From Henckelia pumila (taxonomy: Eukaryota > Streptophyta > Magnoliopsida > Lamiales > Gesneriaceae): DNA of 64,000 nucleotides. The first letter of the stretch is position 1. Each line of letters starts with the position of its first letter. Location of the stretch: the NCBI RefSeq assembly GCF_033568475.1, contig NC_133123.1, positions 6,935,001 to 6,999,000 of the forward strand, in the 5' to 3' direction. The position numbers and the translations under genes were made by a program. Under the pieces are notes generated by a model that did no database searches, had not been told where the DNA came from, and worked only from the letters and a program-made list of their open reading frames with translations. This document shows positions 21,978 through 33,180 of the stretch, one piece after another.

Positions 21978-22594
21978 TGTTGGAAATATATTTAAATAAA
22001 ATTTTTGAATGAAAATAATGAATCATGAATGTGAGAGTGTCTTTTAGCTCTCCACATTCTTGAATTAATTTGAAGCTTTTGGCTCTCCACATTCTTGAGT
22101 TAAATGAAAGATTAATTGAGTTAATTAATCTTATGACTCTTGGTGTGCTTTTTGAAGCCTATAAATAGTGTGTTCATTTCCTCAATCTAGACACACATTA
22201 TTCAAGATCTCACTCAAGAATTCTTTTGCATTTCATATTGTTAGCTCTTCTTTTGGCCTCCGTTAAATTTTGGTGATAAAGTGAAGGTACGATTCAAGTT
22301 CGTCGGAGTAGTGAATTTGTGTTTAGTTTACTATTGGTTTTTCCGTTGTATCCTGGAAAATAGACGTCTGTACGTGTTGATCCTCAAGCATCTAGTGGAG
22401 TGGACGAATCTGTTTTAAGGAAACTGTACTAGTTACAGGCCACGGTTTGCTTGACTATTTCCTTACTTGTTTGCTTTATACTTTTCAGTATTTGTGTATT
22501 TGTTATACTATTGAATTGTTATACGATCATTTTTTCTTCTTGTAATATTATTTCTGTAATATTCACGTTTTGAGTTTGCATATTTTGGATAACA
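21978..22594 (+). repeat. 5' LTR of decayed copia element
   Basis: It runs TGTTGGAAAT...TTGGATAACA, with a TATA box (TATAAATA) at 22,160-22,167. The 3' end was set by the AATCT duplication and by comparison with the other LTR. Confidence 0.88.
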
Positions 22595-22639
22595 AACTTA
22601 AAACATATGTTAGTACTCATTACGTTATTTGTTTCATAA

Positions 22640-23575
22640 ATGGCTTCTGCTTCAAGTGAGACTACTCCAGTTGCCCCTATTGTCACGGTTCAAAATCGTG
22701 TCGTTCCTCCTGTTGCCCCACGTGGTGATGCTGTTCCTGTTCCTAACAGTCACGGAGAAAAGCCAGAGAAGTTCACTGGTGCGGACTTCAAGAGGTGGCA
22801 GCAGAAAATGCTCTTCTACTTGACAACGCTGAACCTCGCCAGATTCCTATCGGAGGATGCTCCTAAGCTCAAGGAGGGTGAGGGAGATGTTGAATCCGTC
22901 AGTGCTTTGGAGGCATGGAATCATTCTGATTTCCTATACCGAAATTACGTATTGAATGGATTGACAGATTCGCTCTACAATGTGTATTGAGAAAAGAAAA
23001 CGGCCAAAGAGCTGTAGGAATCCCTTGACAGAAAGTACAAAACCGAGGATGCGGGGGCCAAGAAGTTTCTTGTAGGCCGCTTTCTGGATTTTAAGATGGT
23101 GGATTACAAGCCGGTTATCAGCCAAGTTCAAGAGATCCAATTGATTCTTCACGAGATTCACTCTGAGGGGATGACGTTGAGCGAATCCTTCCAAGTGGCG
23201 GCCATTGTTGAGAAGCTACCACCGGCCTGGAAGGATTTCAAGAACTACTTGAAACACAAGTGAAAGGAGATGAATGTTGAAGTACTAATTGTTCGAATTC
23301 GTATCGAGGAAGACAACAAGAGCTCTGAAAGACGACTGTTTTCTCCAGTTGCTGTTAAAGCAAATGTTGTCGAGCATGGCCAAAGCTCGAAAAAGAAACA
23401 CTTCAATCCTTCGAACAAAATGATGAAAATTAGACCAAAATGAGGCATTACGAAGAAGAAGTTCTTCGGGAAATGCTTCAACTATGATGGTACTGGTCAC
23501 AAGGCCTCTGAGTGCAAGAAGCAAAAGAAAAACCGAGAGGTGAATATGGTGGAGAACATATACCCAGGAGGTTTC
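22640..23575 (+). pseudogene. Decayed copia gag
   Basis: The frame opens at ATG 22,640 with a copia Gag (EKFTGADFKRWQQKMLFYL near residue 35). It is stopped by TGA 22,988, TAG 23,015, TGA 23,261 and TGA 23,441, all in the same frame. Each is explained by one transition: TGG to TGA or TAG, and CGA to TGA. The zinc knuckle near 23,475 has lost its second Cys (CFNYDGTGHKASEC), again a G-to-A change. The frame shifts near 23,575 before the protease. Confidence 0.88.
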
Positions 23576-23579
23576 AAAC

Positions 23580-24870
23580 ATGAACCTCTGTGCTGTCATT
23601 TCTGAAGTGAATCTGGTTGATTCAAACCCAAGGGAGTGGTGGATTGACACTGGTGCCACTCGCCATGTTTGCTCTGACAAAGAGATGTTTGCAAATCTTG
23701 AGGAATCCGTGAACGGGAAAATGTTGTTCATGGGGAATTCTGCAACTTCTGAAATCAAGGGACAAGGAAAAGTGGTTTTGAAGATGACCTCTGAAAAAGA
23801 GCTGACTTTAAACAATGTGTTGTATGTGCCAGACATCCGTAAGAACTTGGTGTCTGGGTCGCTGCTTAACAAGCATGGTTTTCACATTGTGTTTGAGTCA
23901 GATAAAGTTGTTTTGTCTAAGAGTGGAATGTTTGTAGGAAAAGGCTATGTAAGCAATGGTTTGTTCAAACTCAATGTAATGGCTATTAAGCCCGTGATCA
24001 ATAAGATGAAATCTTCTGTTTACTTGCTTGAGTCTTCCAATTTGTGGCATGGAGACTAGGACATGCTAATTATGATACGATTCGTAGATTAATTAACTTG
24101 AAAAACATTCCTACATTCAAAATTGATACACAACACAAATGCGAAACTTGTGTTGAGGCAAAACTAACAAGATCATCTTTTCAAAAAGTTGAAAGGAAAA
24201 GTGAACCCCTTGATTTAATACACTCTGATCTATGTGATTTAAAAGGAGTACAAACACGTGGTGGAAACAAATACTTCATTACTTTTATTGACGATAACAC
24301 AAAATATTGTTTTGTGTATCTTCTTAAAAGTAAAGATGGAGCTATTGAAAAGTTTGTGTGCTAAGAAGTGATCGTGGAGGAGAGTATGAATCACCATTTG
24401 CTGAGTTTTGTGCTCAACACGGTATCAGACACGAAAGAACTGCACCTTACTCTCCTCAGCAAAATGGTGTCGCGGAGCAAAAGAATCGCACTTTGAAAGA
24501 AATGATGAATGCACTGTTATTGAGTTCTGGTTTATCACAAAACATGTGGGGGGAAGCTGTTCTGACAGCTAATTACCTTTTAAATAAGATATCTTGAAAG
24601 AAGCAAGATAAAACTCCATATGAATTATGGAAAGAAAGAATACCTTTTTACCAATATTTGCGAGTGTGGGGGTGTCTTGCCAAGGTAGCCGTACCTACTC
24701 CGAAAAAGGTAAAAATTGGACCAAAAACTGTTGATTGCATTTTCATAGGATATGCACACAACAGTAGCGCTTATCGATTCCTTGTGTATGAATCTCAAAT
24801 TCCTGACATTCATAAGAATACGATAATGGAATCAATAAATGCTTCGTTCTTTGAACATGTGTTCCCTTGA
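23580..24870 (+). pseudogene. Decayed copia protease and integrase
   Basis: The protease motif [14 protein letters not shown] is at about 23,638. A one-base loss in the GAG-pre-integrase motif (near 24,050) shifts frame. The integrase zinc region (CETCVEAK) and core (HSDLCD, RSDRGGEY, the Glu-containing VAEQKNRTL) follow. A deletion near 24,360 removes sequence between the two catalytic Asp residues. TGA 24,595 and TGA 24,868 stop later parts. The protein cannot be functional. Confidence 0.87.
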
Positions 24871-24915
24871 AAATCTAAGGAAGAACCAAGTTCATCCAAA
24901 AGATTACATGAGACA

Positions 24916-26547
24916 ATGGAAACAGAACAAGAGGTTAACTACGAGGTTGAACCTAGACGTAGCAAAAGAGTTAGGACAGAGAAATCATTTGGTCCGGATT
25001 TCATCACTTTCATGATGGAAAGTGAAACTCAAACCTTCAAGAAAGCTATAAATTCATCTGAAGGACCTCAATGGAAAGAGTCTATAAATTCTGAAATAGA
25101 ATCCATTTTGCAAAATCATACGTGGAAAATATTGGATCTTCCTCCGAGAAGCAAACCACTAGGTTATAAATGGATTTTTAAACGGAAAATGAAATCAGAT
25201 GGAACAGTATAAAGCCAGATTGGTAATCAAGGGTTACCGTCAACTTGAAGGACTTGATTACTTTGACACTTATTCTCCAGTAACGAGAATAACTTCAATT
25301 CGAGTGATACTTGCAATTGATGCCTTGCGAAATCTTGAAGTACACCAAATGGATGTAAAGACTGCTTTTATAAATAGAGATTTAGAAGAAGAAATTTACA
25401 TGGAACAACCTGAGGGATTTTCTGCACCTGGGCAAGAAAATAAGGTTTGTAAATTGGTGAAGTCTTTGTGTGGCTTAAAGCAAGTACCAAAACAATGGCA
25501 CGAAAAATTTGATAAAGCCATGCTAGAAAGTGGATTTAAAGTCAATGAGTGTGACAAATGTGTATACGTAAAGAACACTGAAAGTGGTTACGTCATTTTG
25601 TGTCTTTACGTAGATGACATGCTTATCATCGGAAGCAATGATAAGATGATCAAATCCACTAAGAAACTGCTGAACTCAAAATTCGACATGAAGGATTTGA
25701 TGTCATCCTTGGAATTAAAATCCATAGAACATCAGAAGCGATGGTTCTAATTCAATCACATTATGTGGAAAAAATACTTGAGAAATTCAATAAGAATGAC
25801 TCTGCATTGGCAAGAACCCCGATAGATACGAGTCAACATCTATCAAAGAATTGGGGTGAGAGTATCTCCCAACTAGAATACTCTCGAGTAATTGGTAGTC
25901 TGATGTACTTAATGAGTTGTACACGATCAGACATAGCCTATGCAGTAAGCAAATTGAGCAGATTCACGAGTAATCCAGGAGCTGAACACTGGAAAGCAAT
26001 TATAAGATTGCTAAGGTATTTAAGATACACTCGTGACCATGGACTGCACTATACTAGATATCATGTTGTTATTGAAGGATACAGTGATGCAAACTGGATA
26101 TCTGATATGAAAGACTCAAAATCTACAAGTGGATTTGTATTCACTTTAGGAGGTGCATCAATTGCTTGGAAATCTTCTAAACAAACTGTAATAGCTAGAT
26201 CTACGGCGGATTCTAAGTTTATAGCACTTGATAAGTGTGCTGAAGAAGTTGAATGGTTGCGTTTATTTTTAGAAGATGTTCCAGGATGGGTGAAACCTGT
26301 ACCGGCTATTTGCATTCATTATGATAGCCAATTTGCGATCGAAAGGGCACAAAGCAAGATATATAATGGAAAGTCTAGACATATACGTCGTAGACACAAC
26401 ACCATTAGACAACTACTCTCAACTGGAGTTATCTCTATTGACTATGTAAAGTCAAAGGATAATATAGCGGATCCGTTAACCAAAGGGTTAAACAGAGAGT
26501 TAGTTGAAAAATCTTCAAAAAGAATGGGACTGAAGCCTATGGAATAA
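24916..26547 (+). pseudogene. Decayed copia reverse transcriptase and RNase H
   Basis: The RT starts with WKESINSEIESI and the frame shifts near 25,205. It continues with HQMDVKTAFINRD and the active-site YVDD (about 25,610). A small deletion near 25,700 shifts frame again, and RNase H follows ([19 protein letters not shown]) and ends at TAA 26,545-26,547. The 515 bp from here to the 3' LTR hold no credible coding sequence; a 71-codon open frame at 26,642 lies in the element's 3' untranslated region. Confidence 0.87.
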
Positions 26548-27062
26548 ATTGGTGCGAAGGAAAACTCAACCTATGCTGACTGGAGATCCCAAGAACTAGG
26601 TTCAATGGGACAACCTAATCGCACTGGTTTGGTAGATCACTGTGGGGGTTATCCCTAGTCTATTCTTATTGCAAACAGTGAATGTTGAGGATAAACACAT
26701 GGCTTTTAATGATTCTGATGGAATTCAACATAGAATCACCTATGTGAGAGAGAAGTGGGGCCGCTTCGAAGGAATTGCAAGGCTCAATTCTAGACCCTCT
26801 TACAGAACCAGGCGTGTGTTCATGGCCAAAACGAACACAATCATGAGAACTAAATAGTATCAGGGAGAGTCCTGTGTGAAGTGTATCTTAATTTACACAA
26901 ATGACAGAACAGTTCAAGGACATCATGTCTACTGGTCAGCTAGTAAAGCAAATATATTTCACAAGGGAAAGTTCAAAGGATAACATCTACATATCCTATT
27001 CAGGATTCAACTGTAGAGCTTTATTACTAAAATTCGTATCAATTTTCATTCATGTGGGGGAT

Positions 27063-27671
27063 TGTTGGAAATATATTTAAATAAAATTTTTGAATGAAAA
27101 TAATGGATCATGAATGTGAGAGTGTCTTTTGGCTCTCCACATTCTTGAATTAATTTGAGGCTTTTGGCTCTCCACATTCTTGAGTTAAATGAAAGATTAA
27201 TTGAGTTAATTAATCTTATGACTCTTGGTGTGTTTTTTGAAGCCTATAAATAGTGTGCTCATTTTCTCAATCTAGACACACACATTATTCAAGATCTCAC
27301 TCAAGAATTCTCTTGCATTTCATATTGTTAGCTCTTCTTTTGGCCTCCGTTAAATTTTGGTGATAAAGTGAAGGTACGATTCAAGTTCGTCGGAGTAGTG
27401 AATTTGTGCTTAGTTTGCTACTGGTTTTTCCGTTGTATCCTAGGAAACAGACGTCTGTATGTGTTGATCCTCAAGCATCTAGTAGAGTGGACGAATCTGT
27501 TTTAAGAAAACTGTACTAGTTACAGGCCTCGGTTTGCTTGACTATTTCCTTACTTGTTTGCTTTATACTTTTCAGTATTTGTGTATTTGTTATACTATTG
27601 AATTGTTATACTTGTTTTGTAATATTATTTTTGTAATATTCACATTTTGAGTTTGCATATTTTGGATAACA
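27063..27671 (+). repeat. 3' LTR of decayed copia element
   Basis: This 609-bp repeat parallels 21,978-22,594, with scattered substitutions and a deletion near 27,610 relative to it. TATA box at 27,245-27,252. It is followed by AATCT at 27,672-27,676. Confidence 0.9.
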
Positions 27672-27676
27672 AATCT

Positions 27677-28253
27677 AACAATCAACTTTTCTTTTCAGGC
27701 ATAAAAAATACTACTAAAAAATTATTTTCAAAATTTCTAAGGACTTTATGGGAAATGCAATTAATCATTACCCTCCAACCCCAAGGTTGATGCTTGATAT
27801 GGTGGTTTAAAATTTTTCAAATACGAGAGATATACATATTTAACATTCGAACTTCAAATGATATCGTTCCATATTCACTGGGTAACGTCGAATTATCCGA
27901 GTTTTAAACATGTTTATGGGTATTATCATCATTTTTTTCTTGGACTCGCTCAATTATATATGGTTTATTTATTTATCGTAAAGTAAATTCAAATTTGATG
28001 TAGACGCTCTATGACATGTATGTATGTATGTATATATACATACAAAAAAGAATTGCAATATATGTGGTAATTTAATTTAATAACAAAGAATGAATATTGG
28101 AGGTAGGACCCGAAGATATCGTACCAATAATGACAGAACATACAAGGCGCCGACGCATGCATGGTTTTGGGGAGAGAGAATGTATTCCAGTTCTATGTGC
28201 CGGTGAACAAATCACATATTCGCATTCAATGCGGGCCTAATCGAATTATATAT
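27677..28253. other. AT-rich intergenic sequence
   Basis: No open frame or repeat end was recognised. It contains a short TGTA microsatellite at about 28,017-28,033. Confidence 0.65.
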
Positions 28254-28842
28254 CGGTTAATTATAATTCAGTCCCCAAATTTAAACAAAAATTAGTGATC
28301 AGTCCCTATCAGAAAATTTTTTTGTTTAAACTCCCTGACCCACATGTTTTGTTTCGAATAAAATTCGGTACAAAACATGAAAAACATGGTACAAATACAT
28401 GATATTTGAGTATCGACTGTTTCAAATCTAGTACGAATATATGATTTTCGAGTACTAAAAAAATAGTGATATTAATAAAATATTTATCTTATTTGGATGG
28501 AAATCGGTACAAAATATTAAAAATATGGTACACATATATGATATTTGAGTACCTAATATGTTAGATCTGGTACAAATATATGATTTTTGAGTACTCAAAC
28601 ATATGTTTTAAGTTTACATTAATAAAGATGTTTAGATTTTATATTCAAAATCTTATTTTTTGTACTCGATCTTGAACAATTAGTGCTCAAATATCATATA
28701 ATTGTATCATATTTTCAATGTTTTGTACTCAATTTTATCCGAGAAAAATAATGTGGGCCCAGGGAGTGCAAACAACTTTTTTTCGACAAGAGACTGATTT
28801 TTAATTTGATTTTTGGTTTAGGGACTGAACACTAATTCACCC
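28254..28842. mobile_element. Long terminal-inverted-repeat MITE
   Basis: The first ~200 bp (from CGGTTAATTATAATTCAGTCCC) are the reverse complement, with mismatches, of the last ~200 bp (ending GGGACTGAAC...AATTCACCC). The middle carries another direct copy of the GGTACAAA...ATGATATTTGAGTAC unit, so the GGTACAAA segment occurs in both orientations. No coding capacity is present. Both flanks are TATATA-like, so a target duplication cannot be proved. The length of the repeats suggests a MULE-like or foldback element; the superfamily is not certain. Confidence 0.75.
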
Positions 28843-28984
28843 TATATATATGCTTCATTTATTTTTATTTTTTTATTATTATTAGATAAATTTATATTTT
28901 TTATATCGTGATTTACACTTTTTCCGATCTGGGTAAATTTCCAGTCCAACCTGCATTTTTCCCCCTAATTTCGATGTTTTTTTT

Positions 28985-29145
28985 GGTTTAGTACATGTCG
29001 CCCGCAGGGTACTACCCTGCGGGTGATGTGTAACTCTATGATTGGTCAAAATTAGTGGGTTTTACGTGGGACTACTGATTTTAACCAATCATGAGTCGTC
29101 ACGTCACCAGCAGGGCACTACCCTGCGGGTAGCATCTACTCAACC
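28985..29145. mobile_element. Foldback hairpin element with palindromes inside each arm
   Basis: Arms of about 72 bp (28,985-29,056 and 29,074-29,145) are imperfect inverted repeats around a 17-bp loop. Inside the left arm CCCGCAGGGTA (29,001-29,011) and TACCCTGCGGG (29,013-29,023) form a perfect 11-bp inverted repeat around one base. The right arm has a less perfect copy. No target duplication was identified. Confidence 0.75.
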
Positions 29146-29541
29146 GTTTTTTCTGCTCGAAGTTGAAATTGACCACGAAAAAAAATTAAAAAATGAAGAA
29201 GAAGTTTAAGCTCACACCCAAAAACCAAAATTGTTAAATTTATTTTTGCAACTCAGCATACCGATCGCCAGCTAGGCGATTTTCCGATTGCCAATTTCAA
29301 TTTTGGCTAAAAATAAATAAATAAATAAATTATAGCTACTGCACTGAAATTGTAAATTAATTTAATTATAACATGAATAATATTGAAAAAAGTGCAAATT
29401 CCGAACTAATACTGCTATGATAAGAATCAAGTGATAAAATATGTTTTATTTTATCATCTTGTCACGTAATGTATTAGGAGTGGTCGAAGCATTAAGACTG
29501 TATGTGAAAAACATAAATATAAATTTAATATATGAGGATTC
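29146..29541. other. AT-rich intergenic sequence
   Basis: No gene was recognised. A short (AAAT)n run lies near 29,309-29,328. Confidence 0.65.
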
Positions 29542-29550
29542 GAGGTGGTG

Positions 29551-29649
29551 GGGTGAGACTATGCTGCATCTGGAGTTCTTCTCCAAATTTATATAGGCCG
29601 TATTGATCCAACGGCGCTAAGCTCCACCAGGTGTAGCATAGTTTCACCC
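29551..29649. mobile_element. 99-bp MULE-like MITE
   Basis: Terminal inverted repeats GGGTGAGACTATGCT and GGGTGAAACTATGCT (14 of 15 matching, similarity extending further) are flanked by a perfect 9-bp duplication GAGGTGGTG at 29,542-29,550 and 29,650-29,658. A 9-bp duplication fits Mutator-like elements. A related single end (reverse complement GGTGAGACTATGTTGCA) lies at about 30,977-30,993. Confidence 0.82.
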
Positions 29650-29658
29650 GAGGTGGTG

Positions 29659-30268
29659 ATTATTTTTATTTAGGTGGGAAGAAAAAGTTGGTATAGTTTA
29701 ATTTGCTACACAAAAATATATATGATCGTATTTGATGGATAAATTTTGTGAGATGCATTTTCGATCGTAGGTATGAGAAAAAAAAATTATTCAAAAATAT
29801 TAGTTTTTCACAGCAAATCTACATGGCTCCCTGATTAAAATAATTTTATGAGATTTCCCCACTCTATTTTCAGGCGTCTCGCCACATTCCCATACATAAA
29901 TCAATTGACACAAATCCTAATCTCTGTTTAAAATATATTTTTTTTCTAAAAAAAAAAAAAAAAACACCAACAACAACAACTCCATGAGTTGAGAAGGACC
30001 ATCCATAATTCATTCATAGTGACTGACAATATTTTCTACATTTGTTAGGTCGTATTCGGATGAAAATAGAAATCGCATCCACCTCAAATATGTTTAGATC
30101 TCAACGATTTCTTATGAATAGGAGATAAATTTAGGTTGTGTGTAGATTAAATGATTTGAAATTTAATATATTTTTTATTATAGTTTTATAAAAAATAAGT
30201 GATATTATCAATTATGCTCCACCAAATGTGTTACACATGACGAAGACGTGGAGCTGAGCCTTGTGATC
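29659..30268. other. AT-rich intergenic sequence
   Basis: No open frame or repeat end was recognised. A poly(A) run with a short CAA repeat lies at about 29,945-29,980. Confidence 0.6.
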
Positions 30269-30276
30269 ATTGGAGG

Positions 30277-30795
30277 CATGGACGGACCCAATATTGGTCC
30301 AAGGGGGGCCTGAAATTTTGAATATAAGTATTTATTATAATACTTTTAATATTTATTTAATGAAATAAAAAATCGTAGAAATTAATTGTAAGTCACATTT
30401 TTTATATATATTAAAAAATATATACTCAACAATTTATCAAATGATTGTATGATGAATTATTATGAATTTATGTAATGTTTTAATTTTTTTACTCGTATTT
30501 TCGTTGATATAAATTATATTTTTTGTGATTTTATATGAATTGTGCTCAATGACGGAACCATGTTTTTATTTATACCCGAATTATAATTTTTTAAGCCGTT
30601 TATTTTTTATAGGTTGAGCTTGTATCTTCTCATTTTTAAAATTGGGTCACCGGGCTATTAAAAATTTGGACTAAATTGAATGTATAAAAAATAAGAAAAT
30701 AATTGGGTCACCCTAGCTACCGTCCGGGCGGAGCAACACATGACTCTGCCCTTGATTTTGCACCCCCCCTAAAAAAATTTTTGGGTCCGCCCCTG
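30277..30795. mobile_element. hAT-type MITE, 519 bp
   Basis: Ends CATGGACGGACCCA and TGGGTCCGCCCCTG are inverted repeats (12 of 14). An exact 8-bp duplication ATTGGAGG flanks it (30,269-30,276 and 30,796-30,803). The CAGGGGCGGA-type terminus with an 8-bp duplication is typical of plant hAT elements. There is no transposase; the interior is AT-rich. Confidence 0.87.
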
Positions 30796-30803
30796 ATTGG
30801 AGG

Positions 30804-31205
30804 ACCCACATGAAATATGTGGGGCCCATATGTTTGTATGTGTGTCTCCCTAATCCAAGAGCTATGTGTGCAACGATTGTGTCGATGCTACCTCATTGTG
30901 GTAGTGCCCAATGGGGTATACAGAACATCTCGCTTGCATAAAAAAAACTGGGTCGTTGGATCTGGCATGTCATGTGCAACATAGTCTCACCTTGAAACAA
31001 TATATCAAATCTTAATTAATACATATCTTATTTGTTATGACGTTGGAATCCACAATTGTTACATTTTGGTGCGTACTGAGTAAACTTACGTATTAACGCA
31101 ATAACCTGCAAACTACGCTAGTGAGGTAAACTACACTAGACAAACTTTGTGACTAAGGTTAGTCTAAAAAAATTGTTGGTATAGGGAGAATCAAACATAT
31201 GACCA
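30804..31205. other. Intergenic sequence with a MULE-like end
   Basis: No gene is visible. It contains a single end near 30,977-30,993 related to the 99-bp element at 29,551; its partner was not identified. Confidence 0.55.
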
Positions 31206-31213
31206 CTAAATGT

Positions 31214-31699
31214 TAGGGGTGAAAAAAAATACCGAATTTTCGGTATATCGACGTTATCGTACCGAAAAAATATCGAATTTACCGAATTTTCGGTATACCG
31301 AAGATTTCGGTACGGTATGGTAAAGATACCGAATTTTTTGGTACGGTAACGATATGAAGTTTAAAATTTTCGGTATATCGGTGTATACCTATATACCGAA
31401 ATATTATATAAAAATTTAAAAATATATAATATTCCTAAGCAATTAATTTATAAATTTTAAAAAATATAAGGGTTTTTTTTGGTATAAACGGTGTATACCG
31501 ATACCGTACCGAAATCCCGATATACCGTAAAATTTCGATAAAATATGTATGATAGGTATAGATACCAAAATTTTCGATATATCGAAAATTGTTATACCGA
31601 AATTTTTGGTACGGTATCAGTATAAAATTTTCTTATATCGTGATTTTCGATACGATATACGGTATGCATTTTTCGATATGGTACGATATGTCACCCCTA
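31214..31699. mobile_element. hAT-type MITE built of CGGTATACCG palindromes, copy 1
   Basis: Terminal repeats TAGGGGTGA and TCACCCCTA are flanked by 8-bp sequences CTAAATGT (31,206-31,213) and CTAAATGC (31,700-31,707), 7 of 8 matching. The interior is a dense array of CGGTATACCG, ACCGAATTTTCGGT and GGTACGGTA palindromes without coding capacity. The open frame through it is an artefact of the repeat. Confidence 0.83.
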
Positions 31700-31707
31700 C
31701 TAAATGC

Positions 31708-32095
31708 ATGCCTTCCTTATTTATACAAAATACAATATTTTGTATGAAGTATAATAAATTTCAAATGACATTATTATTGGATGAATTTGAAATTCATCAT
31801 AATTAACATGCTTGAAATACTATATAAATATGAAATGTGTGGATTTGATATCATTCCATCCAACGCAAATTTAAAATTCATGTAAATTAAATTAAATTAA
31901 ATTTATCAAAGAAGCGAATAAATTTGTAATGAAATTTCCGGATCCAAATATATAATTACGAAATTTCAATTTTGTTATGCATGAGATCTCACAAGTTCAA
32001 GTTTGGATCATTCATAATTAACAAAAATCTTGGAAGGGAACACGTAAAATAGTTTTTAAAAAGGTGCGTAATTGAAATTTAATTCATATGTTATT

Positions 32096-32136
<41 letters not shown>

Positions 32137-32531
32137 GGTTAATATGTCGATGCACGCGTGAATAGTGGTTTGTGGTCTTTGTCCAAGTGATAAATATTAA
32201 ATGCTAGTCTTGGATTGATACGTGGCATTTTTTTATTTGATTATTACATGACTTTAAAATCTCTTGCGTCACGTCTGCTTTCGTTGTCTTTACTTTAAAA
32301 TCAGTCAGTAAAATATAGAAATTTTTTTACATAATAATATAATATAATATAATATAATATATCATATTATATTTATTTATTTATTGTGGAAGCGCGTGTT
32401 TTCATTGTCCTGGTGCCTATTTTTCGGCAACCTACGAGTAACACAAGAATGAGTTAAATTTTTTCGCGATGTTCACAGTAACATTTCGTCGTGTCTATGA
32501 AATGATCGTAATAGTTGTAAATATATATGTT
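31708..32531. other. AT-rich intergenic sequence with (TTA)n
   Basis: No gene is visible. A (TTA)n microsatellite lies at about 32,104-32,136 and an AATAT repeat at about 32,335-32,360. Confidence 0.6.
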
Positions 32532-32539
32532 CCAATAAA

Positions 32540-33010
32540 TAGGAATGGTTTGGCACGATATATCAAAAATTTTTATAATAATATACATCGTATCGATATT
32601 TTGATATTGAAAAAATAATATCGATTTCGTACCGAAGTTTCAGTATAATGAATTTTTGGTATATCGAAATTTTGGTTTTGTATAAGTAGCATATCAATTA
32701 TATTGAAAGATTTACGTACGGTATAACGAAATGTCGATACGGTAATATGAGGAAAAAAAAACTTACTTTATAAAATGAAAATTAGGGATATAATTGTGGT
32801 TTTGATTTTTTAGAATATGATTAGTTTGGGGTAAAAAAAATAGTATGATTAGTTTAAAACCCCGGTCATTTTGAGTTTTGACATTGGTTTTCTTATTTTA
32901 TTTTATTTGTAATTGTAATTATAATTTTATTACTAAAAATTAACAAAACAATATTTTCGATATCATTATCTTATCGTATCGAATTTAAACATGATAACTT
33001 TCCACCCTTA
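32540..33010. mobile_element. hAT-type palindromic MITE, copy 2 (degraded)
   Basis: It begins TAGGAATGGTTTGGCACG and ends TTTCCACCCTTA, versions of the TAGGGGTG terminus. Candidate duplications CCAATAAA and CAAATAAT match at 6 of 8 positions. The interior has scattered ATATCGAAATTTCGGTAT-like palindromes related to copy 1, diluted by AT-rich drift. Confidence 0.6.
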
Positions 33011-33060
33011 CAAATAATTTGGTATCACCTCGACGATGTTCACATAATATCTATCGTGAA

Positions 33061-33180
33061 TGTGCATCATATCAAAATGTTATATATTCAGATGTTTTTT
33101 GGTTATTTAATAGTAGTTAATGTGCATCATATCAAAATGTTATATATTCGGATGTTTTTTTGTTTATTTAATAGTAGTTT
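33061..33180. repeat. 60-bp tandem duplication
   Basis: Two near-identical 60-bp units (33,061-33,120 and 33,121-33,180), beginning TGTGCATCATATCAAAATGT, lie head to tail and differ at only a few positions. They show no coding potential. Confidence 0.85.

Larger units (their letters stand above)
21978..27671 (+). mobile_element. Decayed Ty1-copia element, 5.7 kb
   Basis: LTRs at 21,978-22,594 (617 bp) and 27,063-27,671 (609 bp) bound a copia gag-pol on the plus strand. The target duplication AATCT is at 21,973-21,977 and 27,672-27,676. The LTRs differ by several substitutions and small indels, and the coding region has many stops and frameshifts, so it is older than the two elements to its left. 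A polypurine tract (about 27,050-27,062, CATGTGGGGGAT) precedes the 3' LTR. The bases after the 5' LTR (AACTTAAAACATATG) do not match the usual initiator tRNA-Met site. Confidence 0.92.

Noticed and set aside
26642..26857. 71-codon open frame after the decayed copia pol
   Set aside because: It lies between the pol stop and the 3' LTR of a decayed element, has no recognisable domain, and is treated as 3' untranslated sequence.
31549..31806. 85-codon open frame through the palindromic MITE
   Set aside because: It consists of translated palindrome repeats (YQYKIFLYRDFRYDIRY) and overruns the MITE border.
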